Source of the DNA: Pseudoalteromonas sp. R3
GTDB lineage: Bacteria > Pseudomonadota > Gammaproteobacteria > Enterobacterales > Alteromonadaceae
Assembly: GCF_004014715.1 (NCBI RefSeq)
Contig: NZ_CP034835.1
Span: 3,968,001 to 4,032,000, forward strand
Reading direction: 5' to 3'
Length of the DNA stretch: 64,000 nucleotides
Position numbers and translations under genes: made by a program. Shown piece by piece: positions 59,186-64,000 of this stretch. Position 1 is the first letter of the stretch, and each line of letters starts with the position of its first letter. The notes under the pieces are model-generated. The model was not told where the DNA came from. It did not search any database and saw only the letters and a list, made by a program, of their open reading frames with translations.

Positions 59186-60184
59186 TTACAGGTTAGTGCC
59201 TGCCAGAATCGCTTCCGGGTAGCGCTCACCCGCAACATTGTCGCGAGAGAACAACTCATCCAGAGACGTAATGATCGAGTCAGACAGGGTGACGTTCTGT
59301 GCCGCGAAATTGTCGCGCAGATATTTCACGCGTTTGGTGCCTGGGATAACATGGACGTTTTCATGACGGCTCAGTAGCCACGCCAGTGCAACCTGGCCTG
59401 TTGAGCAACCCAGCTCGCGACTGATCTCTTCCACTTTATTAACCAGCGCCAGGTTAGTGTCGATATTTTCTTTCTGGAAGCGAGGGAGTTTGGCGCGGAA
59501 ATCTGAAGCCACATCCGCCTGCTCGATTTGTTCTTTACTGATCTGCCCGGTTAAGAAACCACGCCCCAGCGGGCTGTAAGCGATAAACTGCACACCCAAG
59601 TCAATACAGGCAGGCAGGATCTCAGTTTCAATATCACGGCTCCACAGTGAATACTCACTCTGCAGTGCTTCAACCTGGTGTACCTGGTTTGCACGACGCA
59701 GTGTATCGGCAGAGACTTCAGACAGACCAATGGCCTTAATCTTGCCCTCTTTAACCAGCTCAGCCAGTGCTTCCATAGGCTCTTCGATAGGCACATTCGG
59801 GTCACGGCGGTGCATATAATAAATGTCCAGCGCTTCGAGGTTCATACGCTTCAGAGACGCCTCGCACGCTGCTTTGACATATTCTTTGCTGTTATCAATG
59901 ATCAGGTTGTATTTGTCGTTTGGATCGCGGCGAATACCAAATTTTGAGGCAAAGACGATATCATCACGCTTACTACCAATGTCACTGACAAACTGGCCCA
60001 GCAACGATTCGTTGTGACCCTGACCATACATATCCGCAGTATCGAAATGGTTATAACCCATATCCAGCGCAGCGTGCAGCGTTTCCAGAGATTGCGCATC
60101 ATTACGCTCACCGTAGAACTCACTCATTCCCATACAGCCTAAGCCAATTGGAGATACCAGTTTGTTTGCTAGTCGTTTAGACAT
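59186..60184 (-). CDS. Aldo/keto reductase
   Basis: A 332-residue NADPH-dependent AKR barrel. Tetrad visible: Asp and Tyr in FDTADMYGQG (about 47-56), Lys in FASKFG, His in LDIYYMHRRD. The C-terminal VIPGTKRVKYLRDNFAA binds NADPH. It is closest to the AKR13/YakC-like group. In the operon it follows the HAD gene after 136 bases and would reduce a carbonyl, perhaps the keto group of an AfsA-type butenolide product. That role is inference from neighbours. Confidence 0.88.
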   Translation of the reverse strand: MSKRLANKLVSPIGLGCMGMSEFYGERNDAQSLETLHAALDMGYNHFDTADMYGQGHNESLLGQFVSDIGSKRDDIVFASKFGIRRDPNDKYNLIIDNSKEYVKAACEASLKRMNLEALDIYYMHRRDPNVPIEEPMEALAELVKEGKIKAIGLSEVSADTLRRANQVHQVEALQSEYSLWSRDIETEILPACIDLGVQFIAYSPLGRGFLTGQISKEQIEQADVASDFRAKLPRFQKENIDTNLALVNKVEEISRELGCSTGQVALAWLLSRHENVHVIPGTKRVKYLRDNFAAQNVTLSDSIITSLDELFSRDNVAGERYPEAILAGTNL

Positions 60185-60238
60185 AATTCTCTTCCATTTT
60201 AGTTAAGTTAAATTGTGTTCAATTACATTACCTGGATG

Positions 60239-60296
60239 CCAGAAAGCGCCTCCCGCTGTACGGTGCTTCTTTCTGGTTATCCTGCTGTGGTTATCC
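60239..60296 (-). other. Hairpin and direct repeats in the HAD to AKR gap
   Basis: CCAGAAAG (60239-60246) pairs with CTTTCTGG (60269-60276), and GGTTATCC occurs twice, 14 bases apart start to start (60275, 60289). This is the only sizeable gap in an otherwise tight operon. A processing site, attenuator or internal operator is possible. Confidence 0.35.
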
Positions 60297-60320
60297 AGTT
60301 GCGTTTATTGTTGATTAAAA

Positions 60321-61049
60321 TTAGTGGCAGACGTACTGCCTGAACGTACAGTTCTGATCAGAAATCGTGGTGAATACTTCATACCCGACGTCCTGATTTG
60401 CAATCAGAGTTGGCGCCAGCGGATCCACCAAAAACCCTTTATTAACAGCACCTAACATAGGGAAGTCACTGAGGTCATCACCAAAAGCCAGGCAAGCATC
60501 GGCAGAGATCTGGTGCTGACATAAAAACTGCGCGATAAAATGTGCCTTCCCCTGACCTATGCTCGGCAGGTCATCCAGCTCGCCTGTATAGCGTCCATCT
60601 TTTTGCTGTTGAGGCGCACACAACACATCACTGACCTGCCACAATGCCGCAAAAGGTGCCAGCAGGTGATACCCGGATCCGGAGACCAAAATGGTGTTAT
60701 ACCCGGCTTGCTGTAATGCCTTCAGTGCAGCCAGCGGAGCCGGCTTAATGTAGGCATCAGGCTTGGGTAACGTGGTAAACCACAGTTGTGCTGCCTCAGC
60801 AAACGCACTGACTGCAACCCCCTCAAATAAGGTGTAGTAAAAGCGATTGATTTCACTGCGTGGACGCTGTGCTGCAAATAAGCGCTCCAAGCGCTCGCGC
60901 CAGGCTCCGAAACGTTCAGCCGGAACCAAAAGCGCGTTGTCCTGTAAAAAATCGGCGAATGAAAACATACTTTTCAGGTCGATAAGCGTGTTATCGACGT
61001 CAAAGAACGCGCAGGGTCTCTGCGCGATGACGTTAGGCTGCCACATCAC
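60321..61049 (-). CDS. HAD-superfamily (subclass IB) phosphatase
   Basis: A 242-residue phosphoserine-phosphatase-like HAD enzyme with all four motifs: DVDNT (17-21, nucleophile Asp), VSGSG (about 119-123), the lysine of GKAHFI, and FGDDLSDFPML (about 188-198). The helical cap fits subclass IB. The start overlaps the end of the AfsA-like gene by 17 bases, pointing to translational coupling. In A-factor synthesis AfsA forms a phosphorylated butenolide that must be dephosphorylated, so this enzyme is a natural candidate for that step. Confidence 0.82.
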   Translation of the reverse strand: MMWQPNVIAQRPCAFFDVDNTLIDLKSMFSFADFLQDNALLVPAERFGAWRERLERLFAAQRPRSEINRFYYTLFEGVAVSAFAEAAQLWFTTLPKPDAYIKPAPLAALKALQQAGYNTILVSGSGYHLLAPFAALWQVSDVLCAPQQQKDGRYTGELDDLPSIGQGKAHFIAQFLCQHQISADACLAFGDDLSDFPMLGAVNKGFLVDPLAPTLIANQDVGYEVFTTISDQNCTFRQYVCH

Positions 61050-61797
61050 AGACCGCTCCTTGCTCTGCCAATGCCGTTTGCAGGTGCTCCACCGCCTGCT
61101 TGGCCATGCTGCCTTCTTTGCGAGACAGGAATTTCTCCGGGTAGGTACTGAACTTGGTCTTCACACGGGCACAATCCTGGCCGTTCTGCGATAAGGTCAT
61201 CTCTACATCGAAGCACAAAGTGCCGCGTCCTTTGTCGGTGAAGCTCAAAATGCGATATTCCAGCTCCAGAGGCAGTGGAAACGCAAAGCTCAGATACTCA
61301 CTATCCAGCGAGTTAATCACGAAGTAACTTTTTTCAGCATCGGCCAGGAAATAGCGTTCGGTAATAGCCAAAAACGCCTGACGTGCAGACTCTGTCAGCA
61401 CCATGCCCTGAATATGGTGCCCGGTGACATGGTCACCCATTTCATCGCAGGCATCGTCGATATAAATAGGCAGACGGTATAAATTGTCTTCAATTTGTTG
61501 CGGTTCCCCTAACATACCGTTGCGTTTTTGATGCTTATGGGTTTCCTGTTTATTCAGCTTATTAAAGGAAGGAGTTGCAAACGCTGCTGCCATGCCTTTT
61601 TCCTCTGCCAAATTAAGTAGCGCCTGGTAAGCATCCGCACAAATTCCCTGACCTAATACAAACTGGGTGGTCGAGAGTTGCTCATCATTTGTTTCCAGCA
61701 TAGTGCGTGCTTGTTCATAAGTGGTAACGCCCGGGTTTTGTGCAAAGTTAGTGAACTTATTCCCGACCAGTACTTGGGTTTGCTTAACTGTTTTCAT
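61033..61797 (-). CDS. AfsA-like hotdog protein (A-factor/butyrolactone synthase family)
   Basis: A 254-residue protein from the ATG 61797, which has a GGAG site seven bases upstream; a longer frame to 61917 would run through the promoter palindrome. The diagnostic region is GDHVTGHHIQGMVLTESARQ (121-140), close to the DHVPGM-x-L-x-EAARQ hotdog motif of AfsA, preceded by HKHQKRN (87-93), the counterpart of the conserved HKRRxE. The Streptomyces enzyme transfers a beta-ketoacyl chain to dihydroxyacetone phosphate. Here only one strong hotdog repeat is seen. It is first in the eight-gene operon, before the HAD phosphatase. Confidence 0.66.
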   Translation of the reverse strand: MKTVKQTQVLVGNKFTNFAQNPGVTTYEQARTMLETNDEQLSTTQFVLGQGICADAYQALLNLAEEKGMAAAFATPSFNKLNKQETHKHQKRNGMLGEPQQIEDNLYRLPIYIDDACDEMGDHVTGHHIQGMVLTESARQAFLAITERYFLADAEKSYFVINSLDSEYLSFAFPLPLELEYRILSFTDKGRGTLCFDVEMTLSQNGQDCARVKTKFSTYPEKFLSRKEGSMAKQAVEHLQTALAEQGAVCDVAA

Positions 61798-61892
61798 GAT
61801 TATCTCCGTTGATGTTGGTTTATTAAGCCCGCGGCAATATTGTTGTTGCTGTCTGCCGCTTTGGTGTCTCCCATTAAAATCAACAATCGCCA

Positions 61893-61981
61893 TGAAATAT
61901 ATTTCACAACCCAACACGCTGTTTCAGGTACACCGTGAAATGGAGCGATAAGCAAAGAAATACCCTGAAATAGTCTGAAAT
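61893..61981. promoter_or_regulatory. Repeated TGAAAT elements in the afsA-like divergent promoter
   Basis: A perfect 14-bp palindrome TGAAATATATTTCA (61893-61906) is followed by an inverted TTTCA/TGAAA pair (61922-61940) and direct TGAAAT copies at 61936, 61966 and 61976. The last three are 30 and 10 bases apart, three helical turns and one. This looks like a cluster of regulator half-sites. Confidence 0.5.
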
Positions 61982-62070
61982 AAAGTTCCGGGTCAGACTG
62001 GTAAGCAAGTCAACACCACGTTGACAACCAACAATAACGAACTCAACTTCCACACTAAGGAACAAAGACA

Positions 62071-62781
62071 ATGAATAAATTTCTGACTCTGGTAGCAACC
62101 ACCGCACTGACTTTTGGTACAACCAACGCAATGGCGCAGGATGATGACTGGCAGGACCATGAGATGGCTTACCAGCAAGAACAAGATGCGCCGCCATTTA
62201 ACATTAAGCGCATTCTCAGAAATAAAACCTTTTTACGCAGCCTTAATAAACAACATGCATATTTTGAGGGCAGCCAGATAGTACGACGTTTTTTCCTGTG
62301 CATTCCGGAAGCCTCTAACTTTAAGGAGGATTATGTCCGGGTTGATGAAGTCAAAGCCTGCTTTAATGACATTGTCAGCCCGGCGATTGAGCTGGATCTC
62401 AATGGCAGTCTGTCCACCGGGATTGATTCCACCATACAGATCGCAACAGAAGGTCTGGCACAGCTGAGACAAAATGCGTCTTTTTCGCCCACTTCTTTCT
62501 ATATTAGCCATTATGAAGAGGGTAACCGCCCGGGTACTGGCAGAATGGAGTTAAACTTTAATGTGCTGGTTCATCAGGAAATTGTACAGTCCACGGATGT
62601 TGAGTTGCCGTTTGAACCTCTGCTAGGGCCGCAGCTGTTCGTCAGCAATAACACCTTAGGCGTGATTGCCACTAAGCCGGGTGAGTGGAAGATTGATTTA
62701 CTAAAAGTGCGTTCCATTTTCACTGAGCAACGCCCGGATATCAGTTACCAAAATCCATTCCCTAACTATCCGATCAACTAA
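62071..62781 (+). CDS. Secreted protein of unknown function
   Basis: A 236-residue protein with a signal peptide (1-22, ending NAMAQ). The mature part is acidic at first, then mixed alpha/beta, with two cysteines (CIPEASN and KACFND) that could pair. No family was recognised. It is divergent from the AfsA-like gene across the TGAAAT-repeat region and so may be co-regulated with it. A start context AAGGAAC precedes the ATG. Confidence 0.7.
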   Translation: MNKFLTLVATTALTFGTTNAMAQDDDWQDHEMAYQQEQDAPPFNIKRILRNKTFLRSLNKQHAYFEGSQIVRRFFLCIPEASNFKEDYVRVDEVKACFNDIVSPAIELDLNGSLSTGIDSTIQIATEGLAQLRQNASFSPTSFYISHYEEGNRPGTGRMELNFNVLVHQEIVQSTDVELPFEPLLGPQLFVSNNTLGVIATKPGEWKIDLLKVRSIFTEQRPDISYQNPFPNYPIN

Positions 62782-62838
62782 TTGGGTGCGTCCGCGTCAT
62801 CGCGGGTGAACTTCCATCTCCAATGTGGTCCCAAGCCC

Positions 62839-62865
62839 AAAAGACTGGCCTCGCGCCAGTCTTTT
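62839..62865. terminator. Bidirectional terminator between the unknown gene and the aminotransferase
   Basis: AAAAGACTGGC-CTCGC-GCCAGTCTTTT: eleven-base-pair stem with T-rich flank on both strands, between convergent genes. Confidence 0.9.
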
Positions 62866-62875
62866 TATTTTTTGG

Positions 62876-64000
62876 TTACGCCGCTTTGACACCGGTAATT
62901 TTATATAACCACTTTCTGGGCATAGTGAACTGACGTTTGATCAGCGCATTCATCAGCTTCAGGAATAGTTTTGGACGCTTACCTAAGGTCGCAAGCACCC
63001 CTTCCAACGCTGTGATACAACGCGTGATCTCATCATGAGACACTGTCAGTGGCGGATAAAATCGCAGTACCGGATGCGTTGCCTTTTCATTCATGGAGTG
63101 ACCCAGATGAATGTTGTGACGTCCCATCATCATAGTAATCGCCGTTTCAACTGCCGGACTGGCACACTTTAACCCGGTCATCAGGCCAACTCCGGGCACA
63201 TCTAATACCAGCTCTGGATATTTAGCCGCCACCCGGCGCATTTCGCTAAGCAGATACTCACCTTGCTTTTGCGCACGCGCCACCAATTGCTTCTGCTCGA
63301 TAAAATCCAGCGCTGCCAGAGCGGCGCTGCTGCTATAAGGGTGACCCCCGGCAGTCGCGAAGAAAGCCTCATCCACTTGGATGTCATTGCGCAGTCGCTT
63401 GTCCAGGCGCTCGGAGAAAACCGCAACAGCAATCGCCGCATGTCCACCGGTCAGACCTTTAGACAGGATCACGATATCCGGCTCCACCTGATCATAGTCA
63501 ATCCCAAACATTTTGCCGCAACGGCCAAACGCAGTCTGGATCTCATCCGCAACCAGGTAAGTACCATACTCCCGACACAGGCTTTCCACTTGTTTCAGAT
63601 AACCCAGCTGAGGCACCTGCAGGTAAGGCCCGCCAAGTATAGGCTCGATGAAAACGGCTGCGGCCTCTTGTGCAATGGCTTCACGCATTTGTGCAATGTC
63701 ACCAAAATCCACATACACGACGTTATCTGCCAGCTTACCAAATGGCAATCGATGACCACGCTGACCAAGAATATTCAGCGCCCCCAGAGTTTTACCATGG
63801 TAACTGTTACGGGCTACCACGATCCGGTCGCTGCTCGGGTGAGCCGTGATCACCGCACGCATAGACAATTCACTGGCCTCAGCACCTGAATTACAATAAT
63901 AGCTACGATTCAGGTCGCCCGGCAGCATCTCTGCCAGACGCTCTGACAAACGTTGTGTTTGCAGGTCTTCAACCCCAACAGCACCAATTGATACTTGCTC
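62876..64000 (-). CDS. Class III PLP aminotransferase, partial (window edge)
   Basis: The frame stays open to the last base (EQVSIGAVGVEDLQTQRLSER...), so the start lies beyond 64000; an internal TTG at 63949 is not the start. At least 374 residues are present. PLP-fold features are CNSGAEASELSMR, ARNSYHGKTLGAL, the cofactor Asp in LVADEIQTAFGRCG and the Schiff-base Lys in ILSKGLTGGH. It resembles acetylornithine/ornithine and putrescine aminotransferases. The C-terminal tail (KLFLKLMNALIKRQFTMPRKWLYK) is basic and extra. Proximity to the biosynthetic operon suggests it may supply an amine, but it could also be a separate transcript. Confidence 0.85.
   Translation of the reverse strand, partial: EQVSIGAVGVEDLQTQRLSERLAEMLPGDLNRSYYCNSGAEASELSMRAVITAHPSSDRIVVARNSYHGKTLGALNILGQRGHRLPFGKLADNVVYVDFGDIAQMREAIAQEAAAVFIEPILGGPYLQVPQLGYLKQVESLCREYGTYLVADEIQTAFGRCGKMFGIDYDQVEPDIVILSKGLTGGHAAIAVAVFSERLDKRLRNDIQVDEAFFATAGGHPYSSSAALAALDFIEQKQLVARAQKQGEYLLSEMRRVAAKYPELVLDVPGVGLMTGLKCASPAVETAITMMMGRHNIHLGHSMNEKATHPVLRFYPPLTVSHDEITRCITALEGVLATLGKRPKLFLKLMNALIKRQFTMPRKWLYKITGVKAA

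Noticed and set aside
61918..62070. Lux box in the promoter of the AfsA-like operon
   Set aside because: No CTG-N10-CAG element was found; only TGAAAT repeats are present, so direct LuxR control is not supported by sequence.
62876..64000. Prodigiosin PigE-like or tambjamine-type aminotransferase
   Set aside because: No pyrrole-forming, carrier or condensing genes of those pathways are visible in the window; only the aminotransferase family is supported.
1..64000. CRISPR arrays, insertion sequences, integrases and rRNA
   Set aside because: No regularly spaced repeats, transposase or integrase motifs, or rRNA segments were seen on reading both strands.

Overview
This window looks like a chromosomal segment of a marine gammaproteobacterium of the Alteromonadales, most probably Pseudoalteromonas or a close relative. 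The evidence is a complete division and cell wall (dcw) cluster followed by lpxC, secA and mutT, a GlcNAc-utilisation pair with NagR-type operators, a manganese-dependent pyrophosphatase, a tRNA-His and intermediate G+C. The genus is an inference; the order-level placement is firmer.

Layout. 1-6396 (minus strand): the start of a surface-polysaccharide locus with a multi-SLBB export protein, a Wzz chain-length regulator, WecA, WecB and a WecC cut by the window edge. 6512-8150: a DUF481 outer-membrane protein and an MscS channel, then tRNA-His at 8335. 8881-13027: NagP-type sugar transporter and GH20 hexosaminidase, each preceded by a similar palindromic operator. 13203-20366: M13 peptidase, MutT, SecA, DciA (plus strand) and LpxC. 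20462-37131 (minus): mraZ-rsmH-ftsL-ftsI-murE-murF-mraY-murD-ftsW-murG-murC-ddl-ftsQ-ftsA-ftsZ, almost all overlapping or abutting. Upstream of mraZ are four 10-bp MraZ-type boxes, plus a mirror copy facing a divergent GGDEF-EAL gene. 37573-49425: GGDEF-EAL protein, alkaline phosphatase, cation/proton antiporter, PpaC, a three-gene unit (secreted unknown, amidase, EamA exporter) and a quinone-oxidoreductase-like enzyme.

The most interesting part is 49426-64000. It carries a complete LuxI/LuxR acyl-homoserine-lactone system (50503-52035). Divergent from luxI is a gene of the thermostable-hemolysin family. Three lux-box-like elements sharing CTGTCCA lie upstream of luxI, of the hemolysin-like gene and of the oxidoreductase. 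Facing luxR is an eight-gene minus-strand operon (61797 down to 52366): an AfsA-like hotdog protein, a HAD phosphatase, an aldo/keto reductase, an FAD monooxygenase, a condensation-type acyltransferase, an alpha/beta hydrolase fused to an MDR-like domain, a DMT exporter and a probable HMGL-like barrel joined to a winged-helix-like C-terminus. The first three recall the butanolide-forming steps of streptomycete A-factor synthesis (acyl transfer, dephosphorylation, reduction). The operon may therefore make a butanolide-type signal or a related small molecule beside a LuxI/LuxR circuit. I do not recognise it as a described cluster.

Two genes of this operon (hydrolase-MDR fusion and exporter) each show a one-base deficit in a short G run on the coding strand. 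Either the assembly has indels there or the pathway is decaying. A class III aminotransferase enters at the right edge, so the cluster may continue beyond 64000.
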